A program made the position numbers and the translations under genes. Of a stretch of 64,000 bases of DNA, positions 1 to 11,064 are shown piece after piece. The DNA lies in NCBI GenBank assembly GCA_900095095.1, contig FMBT01000448.1, forward strand, positions 35,908 through 99,907, written 5' to 3'. Source of the DNA: Fragilariopsis cylindrus CCMP1102. Lineage: Eukaryota; Bacillariophyta; Bacillariophyceae; Bacillariales; Bacillariaceae. The notes beneath the pieces are model-generated. The model saw only the letters and a list, made by a program, of their open reading frames with translations, was not told the origin of the DNA and did not search any database. Within the stretch, counting starts at the first letter, position 1. Each line of letters begins with the position of its first letter.

Positions 1-754
1 TACGCTTACAGCCTCCCATCGGTGTCTATACCTACGGTCAACCTCGCGTGGGTAATCGTGCCTTCTCCCGAATCTACAAACAGCGTGTTCCTCATTCTTT
101 CCGAGTAGTCAACGAAGGCGATGCGTGAGTTGTGTTGTGTTGTGTTGACTTGAGTTGCATTCTAGTTTTTTTGCTATGACCTTGTTTTGTTTATCTATGA
201 TTCTCGTTGTTGTTATGTCTTGTTCATTATACTGTACTCTTTGCGTAACCTTGCAGTATTGATTTTTGTCTTACAGTAATTGTTTTTTTGTTTTCAATTA
301 TTACGTTTCCAACCGAATGAATTGCAATAGATTTACGACCATTCCTAATTATTTTTGTTGTGGTGGTCTATACAAACACGCAGGCTTAGAAGTTATCTTA
401 GATGGTGGTATGACGGGAAATGTTCTCGTTGGGCCCACTGTTGTCGAGACTCTATTCCGTTTTCATAAGGTTCGAACGAACGTTGCGGCTCATCAAATGG
501 AACGCTATCGAGAATGCTTAGAATGCATCTTCGATCCTAGCCAGCTATTGGAATACTACATAGATCATAATGTTGCCTATCAAGAGTTGATGGCTGATCC
601 TCACGGTTTTGGTGGTGGCGTTAATAGCTCTGACGACAATAAGACACCGGGTCGATGTCGGGATGGTGGTGGTCTCTCTACAATAGGGCGCAACCACTCC
701 TACGGAGATTTCCCCGAATGGATGGTGACAAATAGACGGGGGTATGGGGTATAG
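1..754 (+). CDS. Class 3 lipase, C-terminal part (two exons, 5' end outside window)
   Basis: Exons 1..124 and 331..754 are joined across a 206-bp GT-AG intron; reading starts in frame at base 3. The first exon encodes the GVYTYGQPRVGN block typical of Lipase_3 proteins (the family has TFGxPRVGN), then RVVNEGDA. The second continues with TIPNYF and YKHAGLEVILD, which match the family's Asp (xxND.V..P) and His (Y.H.G.E) catalytic surroundings. The nucleophile Ser (GHSLGG) would lie upstream of the window. Expected role is hydrolysis of acylglycerols. The C-terminal extension of about 100 residues after the His is Gly/Asn-rich and unrecognised. The splice joins GC and A into one Ala codon and restores the family pattern, so I trust the junction. 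Confidence 0.85.
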
Positions 755-1128
755 TTTTAGTGAAGAAGAACACGAATATGTATGAGAGTGTTTTAAATAA
801 GACATGAAACTAAGTTTATCGATCATGACCATTATTACAATCGCTAGTGTAGGTAATATATAACTTGTTGTTAAGGCCACCAATCAAAAAAGACAGTATT
901 TTAGGTAGTAAGACACGCATATCTAAAGTAATATTCTACATTGGTTTACTATTTTTATACTTGATGTGTAATTCCGTATCATATCCGTGGTCTTGCTTTG
1001 TTTCGTTTCGCCAATATTTATTATATATAGCTCGTATTTTTTCCCGTTTTATTTTACAATTCCATTTATATTCAATTTTTTTGTTCGTGCGTTATTTCTT
1101 TGTAAATTTAGTATTATTAGTATTATTA
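755..1128. other. Intergenic, convergent gene ends
   Basis: AT-rich spacer between the lipase stop and the RAE1 stop. It holds the 3' untranslated regions of both convergent genes; no other signal seen. Confidence 0.5.
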
Positions 1129-2332
1129 TTATTTCTTTTTCGCCGCCTTGGGTTTGATTTCATCTTCGGGAGTATAATGGACATAAATTTCATTAGGAGT
1201 TGATCCTGGTGAATAAAACTGTGAACCTTTACTCCAATTGTAACTACTCGCATAGGCAAACATATTACCTTGTGCATTGAAGGCTGCACATGGGATAGTT
1301 TGTCCAATTGCTGGGAATGCTTTAAGACGTTGTTTATTATCTTTATCCCAAAAGGTAACAACACCATCTGAACCAACAGTTGCGAATGTTCCATATACGT
1401 TTTGAAAGGCAAGACAATTGACACTGTATACATTGGAATCTTGTCGATGACATTTGAAGGCAAAATGGTCTTTATTTGGAATTTTTTGTATGTATTGGAC
1501 ACCCACTCGGCCCTCGATACTACCAATCGCAAACCCGGTCTGATCTGGAAAGCAACTCACACATCGTGATTGGTATTTCAATGGTGATTCCTTCCGACTA
1601 TGTTCACGGGGTTGTGGTCCACTCACGTCATAAATAATCACCTGTCGATTCGCTGTTGCGACGACCATCAGACCACCCTGTACATCTAGGTCGTACACAC
1701 GTTCCGGAAGTTGAAATTCTCCCACCGGAGTTGGACTTCGTGTATCCCAAAACTGTCAAAATAATAAGATAAATCCGAAAGCCATTAATAATAAGTGAAA
1801 TGAATGAATGCCAATTAAGAAAAAATCAATACAACTTCCAATCAATTTAAAAAAAAAAAACGAAACGTACCTTTAATTTAGCATCCCATCCCCCACTCAC
1901 AACAAGATTACTTTTTGATAAGAATCCAACACTTTGTATGGGTTTATCGTGGGCACCAATTTGTTGTGGAATATTATTCGGAGGAGTTTCACCGAGTCGC
2001 CACATCCGTACGGCTTTATCTGCACCACAGGAAAATACTGTCGATCCGTCCGCAGAAAAACAGGTATCTAAGACCGGCATGGAATTTTCATGATTGACTT
2101 GTGCCTTTGGTTGTACTTGCACTGGTTGATTGGTATTTTGTGGATTACAGGCAGCTTCCCACACTCGTACACCGGAATCCCAATTCGAGGAAATTAAAAA
2201 ATTTGCGGTGGGTGACCAATTCAAGGATGATATACCATCCGTACCAGCTTGTGGTACATTACAATCATTGGGTCCAATTGATTTTTTTTGACCAGCGGCT
2301 GCCACTGGTTGTTGTGTACCAAATGATGCCAT
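1129..2332 (-). CDS. RAE1: mRNA export factor RAE1/Gle2, WD40 protein
   Basis: Two exons on the minus strand, 2332..1871 and 1752..1129, with a 118-bp GT-AG intron, give 361 residues, the usual RAE1 length. Exon 1 has the family-typical start (GTDGISSLNWSP, then SSNWDSGVRVWE) and a following WD repeat (FSCGADKAVRMWRL). Exon 2 has WDTRSPTPVGEFQLPERVYD, then VATANRQVIIYD, VNCLAFQ..GTFATVGSDGV and a C-terminus near NEIYVHYTPEDEIKPKAAKKK. RAE1 is a seven-bladed propeller that binds Nup98 GLEBS motifs at the nuclear pore and supports mRNA export and spindle assembly. The start is the ATG before MASFGTQQP. No defect is visible. Confidence 0.95.
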
Positions 2333-2986
2333 GATGATTAATATTTAATATTTAGTATGTATATATATATAAACGTTGTTGTCTTCGTTCGCAATCTTCC
2401 GTGCCGTACAAGTATCAATTCAAAGCAATTCAATTCAAAGCAATTCAATTATTATTTAAAAAAAAATTTGCTTCAGTCTCAGGTCTCTTATTCTTAATTA
2501 TGAATCAATCGAAGTACGACTATTATGCAGGTTAAATCTGTATTTTCCGAAATAGTTATCCTAGCGTGAGCTTTCTAGAGGTACACGGTGTAGGATGGTA
2601 AGATTTGATTTCGTTTGTAGGTTAGGGTGTGTTGATAATAATATATTGGATGCAATGAAAATAAATGATCGTGGGTACTATTGGGAGTTGTTGCCCGGCG
2701 GTGAAAAAATAATGATTTTTCAATTCGGGGAGGAGTTTATGCTAGTTAGGATAGTTTGCGCCCCACTTTGTCATACTGTCTCTCCCCCAAATACCAATAA
2801 ATTCTTCACTTCCACGTATCACTCACGATAACACGATAAATCAAGGCAAGAAAACAAATCTTCGCATGAATGATCACATGACATTTCAACAACAACATAA
2901 CTTAAACTTCTTTCGAACCCATCTAACAACACGAGAACAATCATTAAATTGATTCGATCTATTAATACATTCCCATTTTGAGGACG
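2333..2986. other. Intergenic, divergent promoters
   Basis: Region between the RAE1 start (minus) and the SET-protein start (plus). It contains a short direct repeat (CAATTCAAAG, about 2417-2445) and AT-rich stretches that could serve as promoters for both genes. No convincing gene or RNA. Confidence 0.4.
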
Positions 2987-4735
2987 ATGATGAAAATGGT
3001 GACTACTACAAGAAGGCATAGGCATACTGCGGTAGCGGCCTCATGGCTATTCCTCGTTCATGTTGTTATTGTTGTTGTTCTACCAATATTAAGAATACCA
3101 ACGACGGTCGATTCCTTCGTCATTTCAAGGTCGTCGTCTCTCGACTATCCGACCTGTACCAGCCACAGCAATATCGCCAATAGCAATGATCATAATAATA
3201 TGATGATTTTACGAGCCACATCAGAGACTAGCAGCAGCACATCGATAGAGGAGACACAACAACAACATTTGGAAGAAATCAGTCGAAATTTTAATAACGC
3301 ATTCGAAAATTGTAGAAAAGAAATTACCAGGACGTGTAATGTTAAAATGGGACTATCACCAAATGGTGGATCAATGCGATTAGGTTGGATTGCCACCAAA
3401 GATATTAAAAAAGGAGAAATCATTGCCAATATGCCATACGATGAATTATGGGAAATATCATCGAAAACAGCACGGAAAACTATCTTCAAAGATGTCTTAG
3501 ATGACAAATACGAAGGATGGACGGGTGATACCGGTCTTGTTGCGTTATCATTGTTGAATGAAATTGCCAGGTCGAGTAAAGGTACTGCTGGTATCGAAAA
3601 GCCGGAACGTCCACCCCAAATTCAATCGTTTATTGAAGAATGGATTCGTTCTTTGCCGACACCGACTGAAATGAAAATAGATCATCCACTTTTTTGGCCG
3701 GAAGAAGATCAAGAGGTATTACAATTATCAAGTAATACGAAGATCTATCGCGTATTAGATGACATAGAAGAAGATGCAAAATGGTTGGTGGAAAATATTT
3801 TTGAGAAAGATCGAGACACGTTTCCCGAAAAAGTGCAATTGTCCTCTGGAATCGACGTTCCCTGTTTTAGTGTAGAGGGATATAAATGGGTAATGGCACT
3901 GACACAATCACGATCATTCTTTGTGGATGGAAAATCAAGAATAATGCCCTTTATGGATGGTGGAAATCATGACGATGATGCGATGGAAATACGCCCTGGC
4001 TACATGGGTACATTCGGAACGACGAAGGGTGCTGAGGTGATTGCAAATACAAAATACAAAGAAGGCGAGGAAGTTTTCTTAAGTTATGGTCCAAAAAGTG
4101 CAGCCGATTACCTGTTGGAACATGGATTTTGCCCACGCAGTTCATTTAAAACTGCTGTTAGTGAAGTTACAATAGAAATTGATTCGGAGGATCGATTTTA
4201 TGATGACAAGTTAGATATATTAGAATTTGAAACGTACGATCAAGCACCCATGGATCCCACTCAATCGTTTGATGTTGTTAGTGCAATTGGAAGAGATGGT
4301 GAACCCGATCCAGCATTTCTGCAATTTGTTCGATTGAAGAAATTAAACAGTATGGATGCATTCATGTTGGAAAGTATTTTCAGGAAGGAAGTTTGGGGAT
4401 TTATGGCACTTCCTGTTAGTGAAAGTAACGAATTGGCTGTCGTAGAAACAATCAGTGACATATGCGAATCATCGTTAGAAGATTTAAATCAATGTCCTGA
4501 GGGTGGACCAGAAATTTGTACACAATTACGAGAATCAGAAACGAAGGCAATAAAAAGAACACTTGAATTTATGCTTCGAGAAAAGCAAGCACTTGATCTA
4601 AAGGAATACTATCAAGAACGTCGATTGAAGGATTTAGGACTAGATTCCGAATGGTCACGTGAGGAGGATATTGGCGATCCCGAGCTAAGTTTTGGACAAA
4701 CCCGAGCTCCCGGTGGATCAGATTTCGACTGGTAA
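2987..4735 (+). CDS. SET-domain protein lysine methyltransferase, Rubisco-LSMT/SETD3-like, probably plastid
   Basis: Intronless, 582 residues from the first in-frame ATG. A hydrophobic segment (residues about 17-34) is followed by VDSFVIS, which resembles the signal-peptide/F motif of diatom bipartite plastid targeting. The split SET domain follows: an early block (GSMRLGWIATKDIKKGEII, about residue 125) and the core with SRSFFVDGKSRIMPFMDGGNH and EGEEVFLSYGPKSAADYLLEHGF, where NH and the SYG tyrosine form the cofactor and catalytic core. The C-terminal part resembles the Rubisco LSMT substrate-binding domain. Family members methylate lysines of Rubisco large subunit, aldolase or (SETD3) actin histidine. 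The substrate here cannot be read from sequence. Confidence 0.85.
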   Translation: MMKMVTTTRRHRHTAVAASWLFLVHVVIVVVLPILRIPTTVDSFVISRSSSLDYPTCTSHSNIANSNDHNNMMILRATSETSSSTSIEETQQQHLEEISRNFNNAFENCRKEITRTCNVKMGLSPNGGSMRLGWIATKDIKKGEIIANMPYDELWEISSKTARKTIFKDVLDDKYEGWTGDTGLVALSLLNEIARSSKGTAGIEKPERPPQIQSFIEEWIRSLPTPTEMKIDHPLFWPEEDQEVLQLSSNTKIYRVLDDIEEDAKWLVENIFEKDRDTFPEKVQLSSGIDVPCFSVEGYKWVMALTQSRSFFVDGKSRIMPFMDGGNHDDDAMEIRPGYMGTFGTTKGAEVIANTKYKEGEEVFLSYGPKSAADYLLEHGFCPRSSFKTAVSEVTIEIDSEDRFYDDKLDILEFETYDQAPMDPTQSFDVVSAIGRDGEPDPAFLQFVRLKKLNSMDAFMLESIFRKEVWGFMALPVSESNELAVVETISDICESSLEDLNQCPEGGPEICTQLRESETKAIKRTLEFMLREKQALDLKEYYQERRLKDLGLDSEWSREEDIGDPELSFGQTRAPGGSDFDW

Positions 4736-4820
4736 ATACTTATAAATATAATAACAATATAGACCTATAATATTAGTAGATGAAATTATCCAATTTAGAC
4801 AACGAAGATATTATTACATA

Positions 4821-6119
4821 TTAGTGTAGTTGTTCATCGTTATGATTCAAAAATGAACCAATTTCATCCCAATCTGATGCAGTCCAAACAACGTCCAAAC
4901 AATTTTCATCTTCTGTTTTTTTATCATTGTTGTTGTAATAATTATTATAATCATTCAAGGATCGAAAAGTAACACCAAACTTTATACCTAACCCAATTGT
5001 TGATTTTGATCCCATTAATAAAATTCCTACGTCTGCTTGTATCAATGCCAATAAGTCTGTAGAAGAATCTCCAACGTATACAACTAAATTATTATTACTA
5101 TTTTGTTGTTGTTGTTGTTGCAATTTAAGTATTCGTTCCTTTTTCGCGATCGCGCCGGGAACAGTGAGCGATACTGTACCATTTTCGTCAACGGTATTAG
5201 ACCATATGGGGATATCCTCGAAATTTAAAGAAGTAGTAGTAGTAGATTTCTTTGATTCTGATGATGATCTTTCATTACATAAAGGATTCAATACGACGGC
5301 TTCAATCAAGGTAGGACACCAATTAATACTTAATACTCCAATTCTCCAATTATTATTACTGCTCATACAAGTAGCGTGCCGTTGTAAGATAGAAATACAT
5401 CCTGGCTGCAATTGAAGACTATCACGAAGATTTCCTTCGAATATAGGAACTTCGTCATGTTGTTGTTCTTCTTGTTTCTGTTGATAATGTTGTATCAATT
5501 CTAAAAGTTTATTATAACGAACACTTCCAAGTCCTTTCAAGATATTGGATTTGGTCACCTTTTCAGTGATTTCGGATGAAATACAATCTAATCGGTCGAG
5601 AGAATATTCTAGTTGCGAATGCAGATGATTATTATTGTTGTTGTTACCGACGTCTTCAACAGTAGATTCAGATTCGATCGATCCCTTTACCTCAACATAT
5701 CGTTGAAAATATTCATTTTCAAGGTTCGTAAATATTGACAATCTTTCCATTAAATCTGGATCTTTTCTTTTCACGTGCTGTTCGTGTTCGTCGTCGTTAT
5801 TGTCGTTATTTTGACTTTCAATGAGATACGCCAATCGAGGTAATAATGGAGTAGTATCTCGGATGGTACAAGTCCCATCGAAATCAACCACCAACCATCG
5901 TTCTTGCTGTTGACTCCTCCCCACCTTCGACGTTGTCAATGTCGTACTCGAAAGTGCAGCGACTGTTGCTGACGTTGCAGAGTAAGCATCGCTCATGCTG
6001 ACGATAACGATCCAACACAATGCAGCTGCCACTACTTGTATTAGCTTTACTGTTGTTGTTCTGATTGGAATTCTACTTGTAGTGGTCCTATTAGCCAGGA
6101 TACAACTGCAACGTTGCAT
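4821..6119 (-). CDS. HAD-family phosphatase similar to the plant thiamine-monophosphate phosphatase domain
   Basis: Single-exon, 432 residues, starting with an N-terminal hydrophobic segment (LIQVVAAALCWIVIVSMSDA) that suggests a signal peptide or anchor. HAD motif I is WLVVDFDGTCTIRDTTPLL (Asp nucleophile DFDGT), motif II is GVLSINWCPTLIEAVVL, and motif IV is VYVGDSSTDLLALIQADVGI. The wording of motifs I, II and IV closely follows the HAD half of plant TH2 (TenA-HAD) proteins, which dephosphorylate thiamine monophosphate. No TenA domain is present, so this is a stand-alone HAD protein. Function in thiamine salvage or synthesis is inferred. Several Asn/Gln low-complexity inserts are typical of host genes here. 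It converges with the SET protein, 85 bp from its stop. Confidence 0.75.
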   Translation of the reverse strand: MQRCSCILANRTTTSRIPIRTTTVKLIQVVAAALCWIVIVSMSDAYSATSATVAALSSTTLTTSKVGRSQQQERWLVVDFDGTCTIRDTTPLLPRLAYLIESQNNDNNDDEHEQHVKRKDPDLMERLSIFTNLENEYFQRYVEVKGSIESESTVEDVGNNNNNNHLHSQLEYSLDRLDCISSEITEKVTKSNILKGLGSVRYNKLLELIQHYQQKQEEQQHDEVPIFEGNLRDSLQLQPGCISILQRHATCMSSNNNWRIGVLSINWCPTLIEAVVLNPLCNERSSSESKKSTTTTSLNFEDIPIWSNTVDENGTVSLTVPGAIAKKERILKLQQQQQQNSNNNLVVYVGDSSTDLLALIQADVGILLMGSKSTIGLGIKFGVTFRSLNDYNNYYNNNDKKTEDENCLDVVWTASDWDEIGSFLNHNDEQLH

Positions 6120-6327
6120 ACTTGTCTAATGACAATCGTTAGCTGCTCTTCCTTGATCGACGACACTACTCTACAAGTTTTTACTGACGATGAGTGTCAT
6201 ACTATTCCAGATACAGTAAACAGTTGAATAGTAGACTCGAAGATACAAAGCAATAGCCATCGGTTTAAAAAAAACAATAGAATTACAATTTACTACTATA
6301 TAAACTTAAAAAGTCGCGAAAATAGAT

Positions 6328-6443
6328 AGAACGACTATACCAACATGACAGCACCGCTTAACGTCTGCTCAGCGAAGTTAAGCATGTTCGGGCCCAGTTA
6401 GTACTACGGTGGGGGACCACGTTGGAATCCTGGGTGTTGTTCT
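6328..6443 (+). rRNA. 5S ribosomal RNA
   Basis: A 116-nt match to eukaryotic 5S rRNA. The 5' end AGAACGAC pairs over 8 bp with the 3' end GTTGTTCT (helix I, one G-U). The internal promoter segment AGTTAAGCATGTTCGGGC and the downstream GTTAGTACTACGGTGGGGGA are the recognisable 5S A-box/IE/C-box region. Two T5 runs follow. It sits singly between protein genes rather than in a visible tandem array. Confidence 0.9.
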
Positions 6444-6445
6444 CC

Positions 6446-6458
6446 TTTTTGTCTTTTT
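6446..6458 (+). terminator. RNA polymerase III terminator of the 5S gene
   Basis: Two T5 runs (6446-6450 and 6454-6458) directly after the 5S 3' end, as expected for Pol III termination. Confidence 0.7.
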
Positions 6459-6589
6459 AATAATTTATTTTATTTTTTGTTCTATTAAAAACAAGAAGTC
6501 TCCCTTCCCACATTGAACATAGTCTAAATATTGGTCTACAGGAAGATAGACAAAGAAAAGTCCTGTGCATCACAATAGAAGTGAAACAG

Positions 6590-6648
6590 CCTGGTTAGTA
6601 CTACAATGGGACAATGGGGGACCACGTTGGAATCCCAGGTGTTGTTCT
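6590..6648 (+). pseudogene. Truncated 5S rRNA copy (3' portion only)
   Basis: Repeats the 3' half of the 5S gene 250 bp upstream: GTTAGTACTAC, then GGGGGACCACGTTGGAATCC and GTGTTGTTCT, with a short insertion (ATGGGACA) in the middle. It lacks the 5' half and thus helix I and the A-box. A T5 run also follows it. Likely a degenerate second unit. Confidence 0.8.
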
Positions 6649-7513
6649 CATTTTTGTCTTTATTTTTTTTTGAATCTTCTTATTCCTCCTCCTCTCTCTT
6701 ACAATGTACAATATACATACAGTGTAACCACCCCTCACGTTCTATTATTCTTCATCTGGCAACCATTGGTTTGGATCTTTAACCGGAACAACTACAACAA
6801 CAATTTTTAGTGCTTCTCTTCTTCTAAAGTGAAGCAAGTCAGTGTGAATGTGAAAGTCACTTATTAATACAGTGAATGAATGCAGGATACACAAGAGATA
6901 TCTGCTATGCTGCACTGTTGATGGATGAAATTTGGTTGGATGGATGGATGGATGTGGATAACATGTTGCAGTATCTAAATTTTCATTACAAATAGTAGTA
7001 GAGATATTTCAGGACATTCTTGTTATGTGATGATGGTATGCATCCTTTGTTGTTGATGAGTTTGATCTTCTTCTTCCTATGCCATTACTTATAGTGATTT
7101 GTTGCTAACCAATACTACTAATAGATAGGCTTGCATCATCAATCAAACTCAATCTTACACACTAACAGATTCCTTCCCACACAAAGAAGATTCATTCGAC
7201 GATTGGGATGGGGGTTACATTTTGAACATTACAGTAACTTAGAGAAAACTTGTTTGTTCTCCTGCTCAATTTTTCCGAGCGCGGAATATCAGGGAGGATG
7301 GCCCTGTACATTCAATAAGAGATACGATCAAAATCAAAATCAATCACGGCAATGCGAATGGCAAAATACAACTCAATACTCAATGTATCAATACTGTAAC
7401 CTCTATCTTACAACTTCTGTAACATACTGCTGTTGAGGTAAAACTAAGGTTACTTTCTCTCTCTATCTCAACGCGTTTATGAAAATTGGCCGAGGCTTGT
7501 TAGAATAATTATT
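6649..7513. other. Non-coding spacer
   Basis: Contains a (GGAT)n microsatellite near 6935-6955. No reading frame resembling a known protein. The last part is presumably the promoter of the FSH1-like gene. Confidence 0.4.
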
Positions 7514-9176
7514 ATGACTGTTACAGCCGAGGACTACGATCACAGCCGTAATAATAATAATAATAATAATGATACTAATGAAAACGACAATAATATGACA
7601 AACAGTATCAACACGACCAGCGGAACAGGCGGCACTTCATCATCATCGTCTACACCATCTTCATCTTCATCTTTGTTACGAGTTTTATGTCTTCACGATG
7701 AACGATCAAATTCATATGAATTAAGTCGAAAATTGGATTCATTAGGTGAACGTTTATATCAAAAACATGGTATTGATCTTGTCTTTGTCGATGGTCCATT
7801 AGTTGTTAATACAAATACGGCCGATGATAACACTATTGATGATACTACCAGTTGGAATCATAAAACGAGCACATCATCTGCCGGAGGAGAAAATGGCAAC
7901 CGTTGGCGCCACCGTCATCCATTGCGAGCGTGGTGGGAGGAGGAAGATAAAAAGAATGTTCGAGTGAATCAGGAAGGAACGGAGGTAGGCAACGACGACG
8001 ATGACAACGCCAACAAGAAGGATAAGCCTCAGTATGTTGGTTTGGATGCATCGTTGTTGCTGTTAAAACAGGTATATGCTGCCTCACCATTTTGGGGGAT
8101 ATTAGCGGTAGGACAAGCTGCTGGTGTTGCTGCATTATTACCTCTCTTACCATCCACAACCACGACGACAACAAATGATGATGGTACAACAACTACAAAA
8201 CAAAAACATCAGCAACAACCTACATTTATGATATTTATAAATGGCAGTACGCTCATGGAAGAAGACGAATCTTTAACGGAACACTTAGATTTACCCTGCC
8301 TTCACCTATTTGGTACGTATGATATATCTTGATGGATATTATAATATGTGTAATAGAAAGATATCAACGATGTTGGTGAATGCGGTATTGAATATTATTA
8401 TGATAGAGTGAACCAACGAATCAATGATAGAAGTATCGCAATATATTTAATATTCCTTACGTCTCCTAACTTTTGTTCCATCTATCTCCCCCCTCCCCCC
8501 AACTGCTACGACGCTCTCACCAAAATAATCGGCAGGAACGGATCCAACCGAGGAAACTGAAAGACTTGTTCGACAATTTGGTGGAGAGGTTATTCCAGAT
8601 TTAGAAGGACTATATGGATCATCTGACGACGTCGATGTTAATGATGATGAAGAAGAACGATTTTTGTTTGATGGATCATCTGCATCGGCATCGGCATCGA
8701 CAGTCGCTTTAAATAATCACATTGGACGATTCCTGGTAGCAAGAAAACGTGATCTACGAAAGAATTCTCGGGAGGTTGCCGTTTTAGCTTTAAGACATGA
8801 ATTACATCGAACCGAAATAGAAGCTGCACAGCTCGTTGCACAACATATTGCTGAAAATCCTCCGGATGCATTAATGGCTGTTATTACTCCAAAGGATATG
8901 GGTGGTTTTCGTGATCGACGACGGGGACCAGATGAAGATGGTGGAGGTGCACCCTGCCCATCCGAATTTTTACTACATCGTGCCAAAAGAACCACAACAG
9001 TAAAAGCAACCGACGAGACGAAGACGACGACGACGACTGATGAAAACTCGTCAAGCAAAACATCATCGAATACAAACGATTCAGAAAAGAAGGGTGACGA
9101 AAGACAGGAAACAACATCACAACAACAACAACAACAACAACAACCGTCACGACACCATCCAAATCAACAACGATAA
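7514..9176 (+). CDS. FSH1-like serine-hydrolase-fold protein lacking the nucleophile serine
   Basis: Exons 7514..8312 and 8536..9176 (223-bp GT-AG intron) give 479 residues. The FSH1 pattern is visible: LRVLCLHDERSNSYELSRKL (family L.lHG......), LVFVDGP, then WW, GILAVGQAAGVAALL and, across the splice, PCLHLFGTDPTEETERLVRQFGGE. In FSH1 hydrolases the third block reads GxSxGA with Ser as nucleophile; here the aligned residue is Gly (AVGQAA). The usual catalytic His near the end is also not evident. The protein may be a non-catalytic relative. The C-terminus is an unrecognised basic region followed by Thr/Gln/Asn low complexity. The assignment is by eye; the missing Ser is directly visible. Confidence 0.65.
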
Positions 9177-9866
9177 ATGTAACACCATACGAACGATGCG
9201 ATACAATAATAAGGGAAGGACTATCCAAGGAAAGAAAGAGAAAAATATACTACCGAATTAGAAAGACAAACATCTAGTAGTATATCAGTGATTATTACAC
9301 TACCATCATGTTGAATTCTCTATTCAACCTGAAATGCCAATATACGAAAAAAGAGAAGGACACTTGATTGATTCAATAGAACAAAAACAAATAATGTCTA
9401 CGACTACTTATGTAATTGCAGCGATGTCATCCTGCGAATGGCTATTTGAATACTCAACAATACACAAAGGAATATTGTACCCCCCCCCCCCCTTCTGACT
9501 GAAATCCTGGTTTTGGAATAAATGATTGAGCTATTGCAACCACTCCAACAACAAAAATTACGACCTGTTAACACGACCAATGTGATGTACTTCTCGATTC
9601 CTACAATTCCTATCTATTTTCTACTCTGGAAGAAAGCAATATCATACTTTTGAAAAAGTTAACAAATAATGCTGAATTGAAAACACGCCCTAATTTACAG
9701 GTAGACTCATTAAAATTCTATACAAGCGATAGTACTTCTATATCGTTATTTACTTTCAAGTAGTTGATGGAATACTGAATTAAAAACACTCCCTTGCTCA
9801 TTGATATATTGAAGTCTATATAATCGATAGTACTTGTAGATCGCAATTTACGTTGTTTCTACTTAT
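9177..9866. other. Spacer with a C12 run and a diverged direct repeat
   Basis: A run of 12 C at 9481-9492. A roughly 100-bp diverged direct repeat lies at about 9669-9765 and 9771-9865: both copies share CTGAATT.AAAACAC, then TCTATA.AA.CGATAGTACTT and a following TTTAC. No gene seen. Confidence 0.5.
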
Positions 9867-10454
9867 TCAACCTCCACCACCTCCACCACCATCACCTCCA
9901 CCGCAACCTCCTCCGCCTCCACCACCATCGCCTCCACCACCTCCTCCGTAGTTTCCTCCACCAAAGCCACCATGACCACCACCAGCATTATCTCCTCCTC
10001 CATTGTACCCACCACCATGACTGTGCGTACCTCCTCCCCCGAAAAATCCACCGATACCCCACCTTCCGCCACCGACTTCTGTCCTTCCACCACCGACTTC
10101 TGTCCTTCCACCACCGACTTCTGTCCTTCCACCACCGACTTCTATATCGTTATTTCCGCCAACGGCAGCATCGCTTTGGCTGACATTGCGATTCGTATTA
10201 ATATTCTGACGTCGAATGCAAAGGAAGACGCGACAAATTGTGCCTAATATGGTAAGAACTGCCACCACAAGGAAGATCCAGTTGACAAATGTATACGACC
10301 CGAAATCGAGATAATCCGTGGTGTAATTCATAGCATCGTCATTGAAATCTTCGGCGATTTGTTTGTTACTAGGAGTATCGTCGTTCATGTTGGTAAGACG
10401 GTCGTTGAAATCTTCGTAGATCTGTTTGTTATCGTCGTTCATTGTCGCATTCAT
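9867..10454 (-). CDS. Glycine-rich single-pass membrane protein, unknown function
   Basis: 195 residues: an acidic N-terminus with a repeated Q-I-x-E-D-F-N-D element, one strong membrane segment (VNWIFLVVAVLTILGTICRV, about residues 57-77), then four repeats of (T/I)EVGGGR and a tail almost entirely Gly with His, Asn and Asp. The Gly tail could form a flexible or wall-associated domain. No family recognised. The opposite strand here also has open frames, which I take as shadows of the repeat. Confidence 0.55.
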   Translation of the reverse strand: MNATMNDDNKQIYEDFNDRLTNMNDDTPSNKQIAEDFNDDAMNYTTDYLDFGSYTFVNWIFLVVAVLTILGTICRVFLCIRRQNINTNRNVSQSDAAVGGNNDIEVGGGRTEVGGGRTEVGGGRTEVGGGRWGIGGFFGGGGTHSHGGGYNGGGDNAGGGHGGFGGGNYGGGGGGDGGGGGGGCGGGDGGGGGGG

Positions 10455-11064
10455 GTTCCGTTTTTGTATTCGATAGATTAATTATGAGAATTATTATTTG
10501 TGTGCCCGTTGGTTATTTGCGATTGTAAAAAAATGAGACTTTGAAAGTTTTTGACTCACTCTCCACGCTCTTATATGTTAATTTTTCACCCGTTAGTCCC
10601 CTGCGCGTTTGCAGTTGCATGGACGGAGGAACTAGCGATCATTTTGGTTAATGTTTTGTAGGTTGCGTTCGAGGTTTTAATTTGAGACCCCCAGTCCAAA
10701 ACCCCTTTGAGGATGTCCGTTGCGGGAATCGAAGCAAGAAATCGTGTCAATCCGTGAATGAAGTGAAAATGAAGATTTATACATCGACATAAAAAACAAT
10801 GAAAGTAACTTACCGATTATGCGAAGAGATAAATAGCAATTAAAGGTTGTCCTCGTTGGTCATATATGTGGAAAAGGCCTATAATAAACGTATTGCACTA
10901 CATTATATTTCAATCTACAATCTTCGTGTGTGATTTGAGTTGAGTTGAGTTGAGTTGAGTGTCGTGCCTAAGTTAAGTGTTATATTATAATATGATCTAT
11001 TTTTGTTGGCATTTGTTTTTTTTCTGCCGAATAAGTTCAGATTCAATATCAAACAAACGAACAA
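10455..11064. other. Intergenic with TTGAG repeats
   Basis: Upstream region of the Gly-rich gene and downstream region of the RETICULATA-like gene. A short (TTGAG)n pentanucleotide repeat lies at about 10937-10960. Nothing else seen. Confidence 0.4.

Noticed and set aside
7131-7436. 101-codon frame upstream of the FSH1-like gene
   Set aside because: No ATG-based conserved start, no domain, biased composition; likely chance.
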